Origin: Acidobacteriota bacterium
GTDB taxonomy: Bacteria > Acidobacteriota > Vicinamibacteria > Vicinamibacterales > CAVVIG01
DNA: 64,000 nucleotides
Direction: 5' to 3'
NCBI GenBank assembly: GCA_003222395.1
Contig: QHWB01000040.1
Location: 188,573-252,572 of the forward strand
Made by a program: the position numbers and the translations under genes. Below the pieces are notes generated by a model. It ran no database searches, was not told the origin of the DNA, and saw nothing but the letters and a program-made list of their open reading frames with translations. This document shows positions 18,760 through 26,827 of this stretch, one piece after another (position 1 is the first letter of the stretch; each line of letters opens with the position of its first letter).

Positions 18760-19195
18760 ACTATCTCCGCTCCGTCTCTGCATTTGCAAGGACGAGCCTT
18801 GTTGCGCATGAGCCGCACGAGGGATTCTCGTTGCGACCCGTCGAATTGATTGGGTGGCGCGTATGACCATGAGCTCTTTTGGTGATCGAACGTTCCGAGG
18901 GGAATGACGATACGGCCCGCCATCGGCAAGTTGATCCCTGAGCGATATGGACACACGCGGTGCGCCGCCGGCGCCGACGACAATGCCGTCACAAGGGGCA
19001 CCGCGCGCGTAGCCGACGCTGCCGTCGCCGACGATGATTCTGCCCTTCTCCGATCGCGAGCGCGCGATCATCGTACGCGAAGCGCACGAGATCGCGCCGC
19101 GCGAAGGCATCGCGTGGCACGCGCCGCATCGCGTCGGAGAACGTGCGTCTCGCGAACGCCGCGCGCGACGAGCTGCTCGTCGATCCATGACATAA
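18760..19195 (-). pseudogene. Protein-L-isoaspartate O-methyltransferase remnant
   Basis: Fragments in three frames of the minus strand line up in order with PCMT. First is the N-terminal IDEQLVARGVRETHVL, then AMRRVPRDAFARRDLV...AYDDRALAIGEGQ, then GDGSVGYARGAPCDGIVVGAGG and ISLRDQLADGGRIVIPLG near the C-terminus. The segment between GEGQ and GDGS, which should hold the SAM-binding motif, is absent (about 70-85 residues). At least two frameshifts separate the rest. The gene is dead. Confidence 0.65.
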
Positions 19196-19204
19196 TCGGC
19201 GCGT

Positions 19205-19384
19205 ATGTCCGACCCGCCCGTTCGGCCGCCCGCCTCCGCTTCAGTCAAGGCGAATGAAGTGAACGTCGCTGCGCCAGGCCAGGACAAGATGCTATGCGAG
19301 CGGTGCGGCGCTGAAATGTACCGCATGCACGCCGTCTGGCGCTGCCCGCGCTGCGGGTTCAAGACCGACTGCTGCGGATGGTGA
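19205..19384 (+). CDS. Small zinc-ribbon protein
   Basis: A 59-residue protein too short to be called by length filters. A disordered N-terminal third is followed by CERCG and CPRCGF, a four-cysteine zinc ribbon, ending KTDCCGW. It stops 9 bp before the methylcrotonyl-CoA carboxylase gene on the same strand, so it probably opens the liu operon transcript. Function unknown. Confidence 0.65.
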   Translation: MSDPPVRPPASASVKANEVNVAAPGQDKMLCERCGAEMYRMHAVWRCPRCGFKTDCCGW

Positions 19385-19393
19385 TGTGGTCGG

Positions 19394-21001
19394 ATGATCA
19401 CGCTTGACACTCACCTCGATCCGACCGATGCCACGTTCACCAGCAACCGCAGACGGATGGAACAGCTCGTTGCCGAGCTCCGCGAGCGTCTGAGCCGCGC
19501 GCGCGAGGGCGGCGGCGCCAAGTACCTCGATCGTCACCGCGAACAGGGTAAGCTGCCGGTGCGCGATCGCATCGCCCGGCTCCTCGATCGAGGGTCGCCG
19601 TTTCTCGAGCTCTCTCCTCTCGCGGCGTTCGGCATGTACGACGACGAGGCGCCGGCGGCGGGTCTCCTGACCGGCATCGGCCGGATCTCTGGACGCGAGG
19701 TGATGATCGTCGCCAACGATGCGACGGTAAAGGGAGGCACCTATCTCCCGATCACGGTGAAAAAGCATCTGCGCGCGCAGGATATCGCTCTGCAGAATCG
19801 TCTTCCGTGCGTGTACCTGGTCGATTCGGGCGGCGCGTTTCTTCCGCTTCAGGCGGAGGTGTTTCCCGACCGCGATCACTTCGGCCGCATCTTCTTCAAT
19901 CAGGCGCGCATGTCGGCCGAGTGCGTGCCGCAAATCGCCGCGGTCATGGGATCGTGCACGGCCGGAGGCGCCTACGTGCCGGCGATGTCGGACGAAACGA
20001 TCATCGTCAAGGGGACCGGCACGATCTTCCTGGGCGGTCCGCCGCTGGTGAAAGCAGCGACCGGCGAGGAAGTCACCGCGGAAGAACTCGGCGGCGCCGA
20101 CGTGCACACGCGTCTTTCCGGCGTCGCCGATTACTTCGCTGAAGACGACGATCATGCGCTGGAGCTCTGTCGAACGGTCATTTCGACGCTGCACAGTACC
20201 AAGCACCTGCCCGCGGACATGACGACGCCGGAAGAGCCACGCTACGATCCCGCCGAAATCTATGGCGTCGTCAACGCCGACATTCGCAAACCGTACGACG
20301 TCCGCGAGATCGTAGCGCGCCTCGTCGACGGCTCGCGCTTCGACGAGTTCAAGGAGCGCTACGGGGCGACGCTCGTCACCGGCTTCGCGCGCCTTCACGG
20401 GTTTCTCATCGGCCTGATCGCCAACAACGGTGTCCTCTTCTCGGAATCGGCGCTGAAGGCGACGCACTTCATCGAGCTCTGCAATCTGCGCGGCGTCCCG
20501 CTCATCTTCCTGCAGAACATCACCGGGTTCATCGTCGGCAGCAAGTACGAGCGCGCGGGGATCGCGAAGGACGGCGCGAAGATGGTGCACGCTGTGGCGA
20601 ATTCGGTCGTGCCCAAGTTCACGGTCATCATCGGCGGATCGTTCGGCGCGGGCAATTACGGCATGTGCGGCCGCGCGTACGAGCCGCGGCTGCTGTGGAT
20701 GTGGCCCAACGCGCGAATTTCGGTCATGGGTGCGCAGCAGGCGGCATCGGTGTTGACGACTGTGAAGCGGGACCAGCTCGCGCGCGAAGGCAAACCGTTC
20801 TCGCAGGAGGAAGAAGACGCCATCGCCGGACCGATTCTGGACAAGTACGAGCTCGAAGGTTCGCCCTACTACTCCACCGCGCGGCTGTGGGACGACGGCA
20901 TTCTCGATCCTGCGGAGACGAGGCAGGCGCTCGCGCTCGGGTTGTCGATGGCGTACAACGCGCCCCTGCCTGAAGCTAGATTCGGAGTGTTTCGGATGTA
21001 G
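19394..21001 (+). CDS. liuB: Methylcrotonyl-CoA carboxylase, beta (carboxyltransferase) subunit
   Basis: 535 residues, the normal length for this subunit. It transfers carboxyl from biotin to 3-methylcrotonyl-CoA in leucine/isovalerate breakdown. Typical features are [17 protein letters not shown] near residue 55, the acyl-CoA-side oxyanion region [36 protein letters not shown]-like sequence, and [24 protein letters not shown] for the C-terminal half. The identity over propionyl-CoA carboxylase is supported by the neighbours (biotin subunit, methylglutaconyl-CoA hydratase, HMG-CoA lyase). Confidence 0.95.
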   Translation: MITLDTHLDPTDATFTSNRRRMEQLVAELRERLSRAREGGGAKYLDRHREQGKLPVRDRIARLLDRGSPFLELSPLAAFGMYDDEAPAAGLLTGIGRISGREVMIVANDATVKGGTYLPITVKKHLRAQDIALQNRLPCVYLVDSGGAFLPLQAEVFPDRDHFGRIFFNQARMSAECVPQIAAVMGSCTAGGAYVPAMSDETIIVKGTGTIFLGGPPLVKAATGEEVTAEELGGADVHTRLSGVADYFAEDDDHALELCRTVISTLHSTKHLPADMTTPEEPRYDPAEIYGVVNADIRKPYDVREIVARLVDGSRFDEFKERYGATLVTGFARLHGFLIGLIANNGVLFSESALKATHFIELCNLRGVPLIFLQNITGFIVGSKYERAGIAKDGAKMVHAVANSVVPKFTVIIGGSFGAGNYGMCGRAYEPRLLWMWPNARISVMGAQQAASVLTTVKRDQLAREGKPFSQEEEDAIAGPILDKYELEGSPYYSTARLWDDGILDPAETRQALALGLSMAYNAPLPEARFGVFRM

Positions 21002-21021
21002 GCACGAAAATGATTTCGTGC
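21002..21021. repeat. Intergenic hairpin
   Basis: A perfect 8-bp stem GCACGAAA / TTTCGTGC with loop ATGA lies directly after liuB and 16 bp before liuC. It has no T-tract, so it is more likely an mRNA-stability or attenuation element than a terminator. Confidence 0.6.
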
Positions 21022-21037
21022 GTTTCGTGGTTCAACG

Positions 21038-21829
21038 ATGCCGTACACGTTCTTGGACAGGCGTCGCGAAGGTCCGGTCGAATACCTCACCCTGAACAGA
21101 CCCGACGTTCGCAACGCCTTCAACGAACAGGTGATCGCCGAGTTGAGCGCGTGGGCAGCCGACGCACGCGCCGCAGCGGAACGCCGTGAGGTCCGCGCCG
21201 CGGTTCTGGCCGGCGCGGGGAGAACGTTTTCGGCCGGCGCCGACGTGACCTGGATGGCGAAGACGGTTCACTACACTGAAGAAGAGAACCTGCGCGATGC
21301 GACCGCCATGTCGCGCATGTTTGCGGCGCTCGACAGTCTTCCAGTTCCGCTCATTGGTCGCATCGCAGGCGCTGCGCTCGGCGGCGGCGCCGGACTCGCG
21401 GCCGTGTGCGACATCGTGGTGGCCGCAGACGATGCGGTGTTCGGCTTCACGGAGGTCAAGCTCGGTATCCTGCCCGCCGTGATCTCGCCGTTTGCGCTCG
21501 CGAAAATCGGACGCTCCGCCGCGCGCGAGCTGTTTCTCACAGGAGCCCGCTTTTCAGCCGCGCGCGCCAAGGAGATCGGTCTCGTTCACACGATCGTTCC
21601 GGCTGCCGACCTCGATGCGACGGTCGCGGGTTACGTGAACGAGATTCTGGGCGCCGGACCCCAGGCGGTCGCCGCTGCGAAAGCGCTCATTCCAGCGGTC
21701 TGGGGCCGTCCGCTCGACGATGCCACGTCGGTCACCACGAAGGCCATCGCCGCGAGGCGCGTCTCGCCTGAAGGCCAGGAGGGCTTGAACGCCTTCCTCG
21801 GGAAACGAAAACCATCCTGGGGCGTCTGA
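21038..21829 (+). CDS. liuC: Enoyl-CoA hydratase family protein, probable methylglutaconyl-CoA hydratase
   Basis: 263 residues of the crotonase fold. The first oxyanion-hole segment is AGRTFSAGADVTWM and the second GAALGGGAGLAAVCDIVVA, followed by FGFTEVKLGILPAVISPF. From the operon it should hydrate 3-methylglutaconyl-CoA to HMG-CoA between the carboxylase and the lyase. Its TGA stop shares one base with the start of the next gene. Confidence 0.92.
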   Translation: MPYTFLDRRREGPVEYLTLNRPDVRNAFNEQVIAELSAWAADARAAAERREVRAAVLAGAGRTFSAGADVTWMAKTVHYTEEENLRDATAMSRMFAALDSLPVPLIGRIAGAALGGGAGLAAVCDIVVAADDAVFGFTEVKLGILPAVISPFALAKIGRSAARELFLTGARFSAARAKEIGLVHTIVPAADLDATVAGYVNEILGAGPQAVAAAKALIPAVWGRPLDDATSVTTKAIAARRVSPEGQEGLNAFLGKRKPSWGV

Positions 21830-23577
21830 TGGTGCGTCGCGTCCTGGTCGCCAACCGCGGCGAAATTGCGTTGCGGATCATTCGCGCTTGCCGGGAGCTC
21901 GCCGTCGAGAGCGTCGCCGTTTTCTCGGATGCCGATCGACATGCGCCGCACGTGCTCGCGGCCGATCGCGCCGTGCACGTCGGCGCCGCGCCAGCTGTCG
22001 AAAGCTATCTCGCGATTGAGCGCATCCTCGATGCCGCGCGCGCCTCCGGCGCGGACGCCGTGCATCCCGGCTACGGTTTCCTGTCCGAGAGTGCCACCTT
22101 CGCAGACGCCTGCCGGCGCGCCGGCCTGATATTCGTCGGCCCACCGGCCGACGCCATCGGACGCATGGGGTCGAAGATCGAAGCGCGGCGCGTGGCTGCC
22201 GGCGCGGGCGCGCCGATCGTTCCGGGCGAAACGCCCTCCGACCAGTCCGATCGCGCCGTGCGCGCGGCGATCGAACGCGTCGGGCTGCCCGCGCTCGTCA
22301 AGGCATCAGCAGGCGGCGGCGGAAAAGGGATGCGGCGGGTCGGCGACGTGCGCGACATCGACGAGGCGATTCAGGCCGCGCGTCGAGAAGCGAGGGCCGC
22401 ATTTGGCGACGGCATGCTCTATGTCGAACGACTGGTCGAGAGACCGCACCACGTCGAAGTCCAGATCTTCGCCGACGGCTACGGCCACGCCGTGCACCTG
22501 TTCGAACGCGAATGCTCCCTGCAACGGCGCCATCAGAAAATCATCGAAGAAACGCCGTCGCCGCTTTTGAATCCGGCATTGCGCGCACGAATGACGTCGG
22601 CGGCCGTCGCGATCGCGCGCGCCGCCGGTTATCGCAATGCCGGCACGATCGAATTCCTGGTCGAGGCGGATGCCGCCGCGTTCTATTTCCTCGAGATGAA
22701 CACGCGCCTGCAGGTCGAGCACCCGATCACCGAACAGCTGACCGGCATTGATCTCGTGCGCGCGCAGCTTCTCGTCGCCTCGGGAGAGCCGCTGCCGTGG
22801 AGTCAGGACGACATTACCGCCCGCGGACATTCGATCGAGGCGCGCGTGTATGCGGAAGACCCCGGGCAGCGATTCCTTCCCCAGGCTGGACGGCTCCTCC
22901 GGTATCGCGAACCTCGCCGGCCGGGCGTGCGCGTCGACGCCGGAGTCGTCGAGGGCAGCGAAATCCCGGTGTACTACGACCCGATGATCGCAAAGGTGAT
23001 TGCATCGGCGGAAACACGTGCGCTGGCGATCGCCCGGCTCGCGGCGGCGCTCCGTGAGTTTACGATCGAAGGCATTCGGACGAACATCCCGTTTCTCACG
23101 ACGCTGCTCGATCTGCCGGCATTCCACGACGGATCCATCGACACGTCCTACATCGACCGCGAATGGGACGCGCTCGCTGCAACAATCTCGTACGCGCCGG
23201 CGTCGCGAGCGCCATCGACACCTGAAGTCGGACCGGCGATCGACAATTCGCAATCGGCGGTCTCTTTTGATCCCTGGGGCCCGTCTTCGCTCGTCCGAAG
23301 CGGTGCTCGAGCGTCGACGCCGCAAGCGGCGCCGCCTCCTGTGCGTCGGCAGCACACAACCAGCGCCCAAACGCTCGCCGCGCCCATGCCCGCGACGGTG
23401 ATCAAGGTTCACGTCAAGGCCGGCGACGTAGTAAAGAAGGGTGACACGATCCTCGTGCTCGAAGCGATGAAGATGGAACTGCCGATTCGCGCGCCCGGCG
23501 ATGCCCGCATTGCGGCCGTCTGTTGTCGTGAAGGCGATCTCGTTCAGGCGGACACTACGTTGGTTGAGTTGGCGTGA
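21829..23577 (+). CDS. liuD: Methylcrotonyl-CoA carboxylase, alpha (biotin) subunit
   Basis: 582 residues. Biotin carboxylase region: VLVANRGEIALRIIRA at the start, the glycine-rich ATP-grasp loop SAGGGGKGMR near 163, and FLEMNTRLQVEHPITE near 285. The biotinyl lysine is in EAMKMEL near residue 548. Family members are commonly 650-680 residues; here the region between the carboxylase (ending about 450) and the biotinyl domain is a short Pro/Ser/Ala-rich linker, so the biotin-transfer domain is reduced or missing. It should carboxylate biotin for LiuB. Confidence 0.93.
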   Translation: MVRRVLVANRGEIALRIIRACRELAVESVAVFSDADRHAPHVLAADRAVHVGAAPAVESYLAIERILDAARASGADAVHPGYGFLSESATFADACRRAGLIFVGPPADAIGRMGSKIEARRVAAGAGAPIVPGETPSDQSDRAVRAAIERVGLPALVKASAGGGGKGMRRVGDVRDIDEAIQAARREARAAFGDGMLYVERLVERPHHVEVQIFADGYGHAVHLFERECSLQRRHQKIIEETPSPLLNPALRARMTSAAVAIARAAGYRNAGTIEFLVEADAAAFYFLEMNTRLQVEHPITEQLTGIDLVRAQLLVASGEPLPWSQDDITARGHSIEARVYAEDPGQRFLPQAGRLLRYREPRRPGVRVDAGVVEGSEIPVYYDPMIAKVIASAETRALAIARLAAALREFTIEGIRTNIPFLTTLLDLPAFHDGSIDTSYIDREWDALAATISYAPASRAPSTPEVGPAIDNSQSAVSFDPWGPSSLVRSGARASTPQAAPPPVRRQHTTSAQTLAAPMPATVIKVHVKAGDVVKKGDTILVLEAMKMELPIRAPGDARIAAVCCREGDLVQADTTLVELA

Positions 23578-24482
23578 CGCCGGCGCATGTGACCGTCGTC
23601 GAAGTCGGGCCCCGCGACGGGCTTCAGAACGAGCACGCCTCGATAACGACGCTCGACAAGATCGAGTTCGTGAATCGGTTGACCGATGCTGGCCTTCCCG
23701 TCGTCGAAGTGTCCGCGTTCGTCAGCCCGAAATGGGTACCGCAGATGGCCGACGCGGCGGAGGTGTTCGCCGGCATCCGCCGCCGCGAGGACACGCGGTA
23801 CACCGCGCTCGTGCCAAATCTCGCGGGTCTCGATCGAGCGATGCGCGCCGGCGTCGCCGAAATCGCCGTCTTCGCCGCGTCGACCGAGACCTTCAGCCGC
23901 AAGAACATCAACCAGAGCATCGACGATTCGCTCGCGGCGTACCAAGACGTCTGCGACCGTGCGCTCGCCGCGGGCCTCCGTGTGCGCGGCTACCTATCGA
24001 CCGCATTTGGCTGTCCGTTCGAGGGCGCAGTCGCGCCCGCACGAGTCGCCGAGGTGGCCGCGAGACTCGCGGATCTCGGCGTGTTCGAAGTTGCCGTCAG
24101 CGACACGATCGGCATCGCGCATCCGGGTCAGGTGCCACGTGTGCTCGATGCCGTGCTCGCTCGGCTGCCGGTCGCCAAGATCGCGCTTCATTTTCACGAT
24201 ACGCGCGGCACCGCGCTCGCTAACGTCATGGCCGCGCTGCCCTTCGGCGTCTCGACATTCGACGCCTCGGCTGGCGGACTCGGCGGCTGCCCGTACGCGC
24301 CGGGCGCCGCGGGCAATCTCGCGACCGACGACCTCATCTATCTACTGGACGGCTTGGGAATTGAAACCGGTGTGTCGCTGAAGAAGCTGAGCGAGGCGTC
24401 GGCATTCATCGGCCGGCGCCTCGGTCACCGGCTTCCCTCGCGCTACGCTCAGGCCGTGGCTTCCGACTTTTCGGGTTCCTGA
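23574..24482 (+). CDS. liuE: Hydroxymethylglutaryl-CoA lyase
   Basis: 302 residues, starting with a GTG inside a GTGA overlap with liuD. It splits HMG-CoA to acetyl-CoA and acetoacetate. Motifs: VEVGPRDGLQNE (catalytic Arg/Asp), VVEVSAFVSPKWVPQMAD, metal ligands in LHFHDTRG, and the signature GGLGGCPYAPGAAGN with the catalytic cysteine. Its last 34 bases overlap the ferredoxin gene on the other strand. This completes the lower leucine pathway; isovaleryl-CoA dehydrogenase (liuA) is not in the window. Confidence 0.95.
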   Translation: MTPAHVTVVEVGPRDGLQNEHASITTLDKIEFVNRLTDAGLPVVEVSAFVSPKWVPQMADAAEVFAGIRRREDTRYTALVPNLAGLDRAMRAGVAEIAVFAASTETFSRKNINQSIDDSLAAYQDVCDRALAAGLRVRGYLSTAFGCPFEGAVAPARVAEVAARLADLGVFEVAVSDTIGIAHPGQVPRVLDAVLARLPVAKIALHFHDTRGTALANVMAALPFGVSTFDASAGGLGGCPYAPGAAGNLATDDLIYLLDGLGIETGVSLKKLSEASAFIGRRLGHRLPSRYAQAVASDFSGS

Positions 24483-24793
24483 AGAAGCTTCACGACCTCT
24501 TCGAACGGCATCATGTTGATCGCATCGTAATCGGGGGGACACCCGAACTCGCGTTGCTGCGGCGCCGTGGGATTGCCGAGCGTGACGCACAGTCCGCAGC
24601 CGATGCAGAGATCCGCGCGAACGGCGCATACCATCCGCCCGTCGCGATCCGGCTCTTCCACGATGCAGCCGGCCACGGGACACGCGGCCTGGCAAATCGA
24701 GCACGAAAACGCACCGAAACAGCGATCGGGATCGATGACCGCAATCGTCTTCGGGGCCTTCTTGCGCGGCCCGCTCATCATCTTGGTCCACAT
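24449..24793 (-). CDS. Ferredoxin-like 4Fe-4S protein with altered cysteine spacing
   Basis: 114 residues. One cysteine group reads CFGAFSCSICQAACPVAGC and a second CIGCGLCVTLGNP. The first has Cx5C instead of Cx2C at its start. In the second the expected fourth cysteine before the proline is replaced (GNP). A two-cluster ferredoxin may still form using the extra cysteines (PVAGC, MVC), but ligation is not standard. Convergent with the liu operon; its redox partner is unknown. Confidence 0.8.
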   Translation of the reverse strand: MWTKMMSGPRKKAPKTIAVIDPDRCFGAFSCSICQAACPVAGCIVEEPDRDGRMVCAVRADLCIGCGLCVTLGNPTAPQQREFGCPPDYDAINMMPFEEVVKLLQEPEKSEATA

Positions 24794-24817
24794 ATCTGGA
24801 CCGCGATTATAGCTGAT

Positions 24818-25348
24818 TCATCTGAGCGGATGACCCGACGGGGGCTCGCCTACCTCCGGCATGCCGGCCCATAGCGTCGACGTGTCTTCCCACACCGTCG
24901 TCTCGGCGTTGGTGCCGAAGAATCGTATGTTGGTCGGTTCGGTCGGGTCCGCGGCGGCTCTGTAGCTGCGTCCGGCGAGACCACCTGCGAGGCCGTTGCA
25001 CGTTGCCGGCGCGCCTGCATACGCAGTGGCGTCGAGCTGGATGATGTAGTTGCTCTTGACGACGGTTGCCGCGCTGCTCAAGTCGGGGCTGATGTACGCC
25101 TCGTTCGTTCCGGCCGGCGGAACCCCCAGCGTCGTGAGTGACGGTGCGTAGAACCCAAGACCGCACGACAGCGCGTATGACAGCTCGCCGCTGTTGATCG
25201 CGCGCATCGTGCTGATTGCGGACGCGGAGTTCGCCATCTGTTTGGCGAGCAGCATGCGCGGGATCGCAATGCTCGATAACAGACCGATGATTCCGCAAAC
25301 GAACACGAGGTCGATCAGCGCAAATCCGTGCGCTTTCACAAGTCTCAC
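24818..25348 (-). CDS. Type IV pilin-like (prepilin) protein
   Basis: About 176 residues. A short basic leader (RLVKAHG) precedes a prepilin peptidase site G/F, followed by the hydrophobic N-terminal helix ALIDLVFVCGIIGLLSSIAIPRML. Position +5 is aspartate where pilins nearly always have glutamate. The C-terminal domain has two cysteines. The GTG at 25348 gives an 8-residue leader; an ATG at 25381 would give a 19-residue one. No pilus assembly genes are near, so this may be a minor pilin or pseudopilin acting in trans. Confidence 0.78.
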   Translation of the reverse strand: MRLVKAHGFALIDLVFVCGIIGLLSSIAIPRMLLAKQMANSASAISTMRAINSGELSYALSCGLGFYAPSLTTLGVPPAGTNEAYISPDLSSAATVVKSNYIIQLDATAYAGAPATCNGLAGGLAGRSYRAAADPTEPTNIRFFGTNAETTVWEDTSTLWAGMPEVGEPPSGHPLR

Positions 25349-25542
25349 GCCTGTATGTTCTCCAGAGGATCGCTGACACAATAGCAGAGGTCATGCCGGC
25401 TCGAACGCGGACACAATATCGTTGCACTTCAACGACTTACCACGCTGCGCGCGGCCGGCGGGCTGACACATTGCGTCAGTCCGCAGCCAGCCTGACAATT
25501 CTTGCCACTATGTTTTCGGTTGAAGACCCGCCCGGCTACAGA

Positions 25543-25803
25543 TTAGCCGACGCGCATCAACCGCTCGCTGAGGCCGTCCACCAGCTGCTGATCGGTGTCT
25601 GGCAGGTCATGGAAAAAGCAGTTGATGGCTTCGACGATAACGCGCCATTGCGCGAGGCCGGTCACCGCGCTGAGGGCATTGAGGCGCGCTTTGAATTCGT
25701 GCGGCACTCGAACACTGAGTTGCGGATAGTCCTTGACCTTCTCTCCCTCTCTGGCGCCGGCAGGCGGTCGACCGGCGCGGCGTCGTCCTCTTTTATCGGG
25801 CAT
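25543..25803 (-). CDS. Ribbon-helix-helix type DNA-binding protein
   Basis: 86 residues. A basic Arg/Gly/Pro N-terminus is followed by a ribbon strand (PQLSVRVP), then two helices (HEFKARLNALSAVTG and QWRVIVEAINCFFHDLP), as in Arc/MetJ-type repressors and plasmid-type antitoxins. No toxin gene is adjacent. Confidence 0.65.
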   Translation of the reverse strand: MPDKRGRRRAGRPPAGAREGEKVKDYPQLSVRVPHEFKARLNALSAVTGLAQWRVIVEAINCFFHDLPDTDQQLVDGLSERLMRVG

Positions 25804-25990
25804 GGTCAGTGGCGCTGGTGACGCACGGCTGAGATGCGCGCACTCCGCTGCGCATCGGACTCGCGCGACGATGAATCAACACCAGCGAAAGCGTCATGGC
25901 GGCGCATTGTGCAAAGGAAGGTCCAGTCCGCAGAGCGTCACCCTGGCGTCCCGTAACGTCATGGTCTGAGACGCGCGACGCATCTCGAGC

Positions 25991-26272
25991 GTGAAAAATG
26001 GAGCGGCGATACGCGTGGCCGTCTGGCGTTCGGGTTGCATTGCGTCGAGAGCCGTGGCCGACACAACGCTTCCTGTTCCCGATCGCCGATCAAGCGAAAC
26101 CAAGAGGGACCGCCGCAAGAACTCGCGCAGCGGCCGCCGGAAATCCGATCCGCACACCAACTGGCGCCGGATCGCGTGGGTGTTCGCCGTGTATGCGGCG
26201 TATCTGAGCATCCGCTCGTTGCCGTCGACGGTGAAAAGCTTCTTCAAGCGAGCGACGACGCCGGCCAACTAA
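25991..26272 (+). CDS. Small basic protein with a C-terminal membrane helix
   Basis: 93 residues from a GTG. A highly basic middle (ETKRDRRKNSRSGRRKSDPH) is followed by one predicted helix (IAWVFAVYAAYLSIRSL) and a basic tail. The DRRxxSRSGRRxxDP pattern is common in small acidobacterial membrane proteins. The start is uncertain because an internal codon could be used. The tail overlaps the ferritin-like gene on the other strand by 4 bp. Confidence 0.5.
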   Translation: MKNGAAIRVAVWRSGCIASRAVADTTLPVPDRRSSETKRDRRKNSRSGRRKSDPHTNWRRIAWVFAVYAAYLSIRSLPSTVKSFFKRATTPAN

Positions 26273-26739
26273 CGGGAGACATCCGGCGGATTCTCGCCCA
26301 GCGCCGTCGCCAGATCGATCTGGTGTTCCTGCTCCTGGCGTAGAATCTCGCGGATGTCCTCCGCGATCGCGTACTCGCCAATCGACTCGCATTCGCGCAC
26401 GCGCTGGCGGTACGCCCGGATCGTATTGTTCTCATTGTCGAGATCCGCTCGCAGCATCATGCGCGCATCCTCGGACTGCACAACGGCCAGCGGCGTGGCC
26501 GTCGGCATGCCGCCGAGGTAGTCGATGTGCTTCGAGATCTTCAGCGCATGGCTTAATTCCTCGCCCGCGTGCTTCTCGAGCTCCTTCGCGATACTCATGT
26601 ACTCGGCGCCTTTGAGCACTTGTGAATAGACGACGTAAGCGATGACCGCCTGATACTCGCGCGCGAGATCTTCATTCAGGCGCTCGATCAGCTTCTGGCG
26701 CGTAATCGTCGTCTCCTGCTGCGCGGTCTGATTCGGCAC
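26269..26739 (-). CDS. Ferritin-like domain protein (bacterioferritin type)
   Basis: 156 residues forming a four-helix bundle. Metal-ligand glutamates appear in REYQAVIAYV, EKHAGEELSHAL (the ExxH pattern) and RQEQEHQIDLA. It starts at a GTG with AGGAGG just upstream. Likely stores or oxidises iron; it lacks an obvious haem-binding methionine that I can assign. A GG-N10-GC element upstream could be a sigma-54-type promoter. Confidence 0.85.
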   Translation of the reverse strand: MPNQTAQQETTITRQKLIERLNEDLAREYQAVIAYVVYSQVLKGAEYMSIAKELEKHAGEELSHALKISKHIDYLGGMPTATPLAVVQSEDARMMLRADLDNENNTIRAYRQRVRECESIGEYAIAEDIREILRQEQEHQIDLATALGENPPDVSR

Positions 26740-26793
26740 GTGATCCTCCTGTCGTATGTTGAAACTCGGCCGTCGGGTTGCGGACCTGATCTT

Positions 26794-26807
26794 GCAAAAG
26801 GGCTACC
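26794..26807 (-). promoter_or_regulatory. Possible sigma-54-type promoter (GG-N10-GC) of the ferritin-like gene
   Basis: On the minus strand CCGGTAGCCCTTTTGCAAG has GG and GC separated by exactly 10 bases, with TTTTGCA at the -12 element. The -24 half (GGTAGCC) is a weaker match. It lies about 55 bp upstream of the GTG start. Confidence 0.3.
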
Positions 26808-26827
26808 GGCAGACAAGGACTGAGTGA

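Noticed and set aside
18754-19410. 218-codon minus-strand gene
   Set aside because: Only part of it resembles PCMT, and adjoining parts match in other frames; it is a decayed gene, not an intact one.
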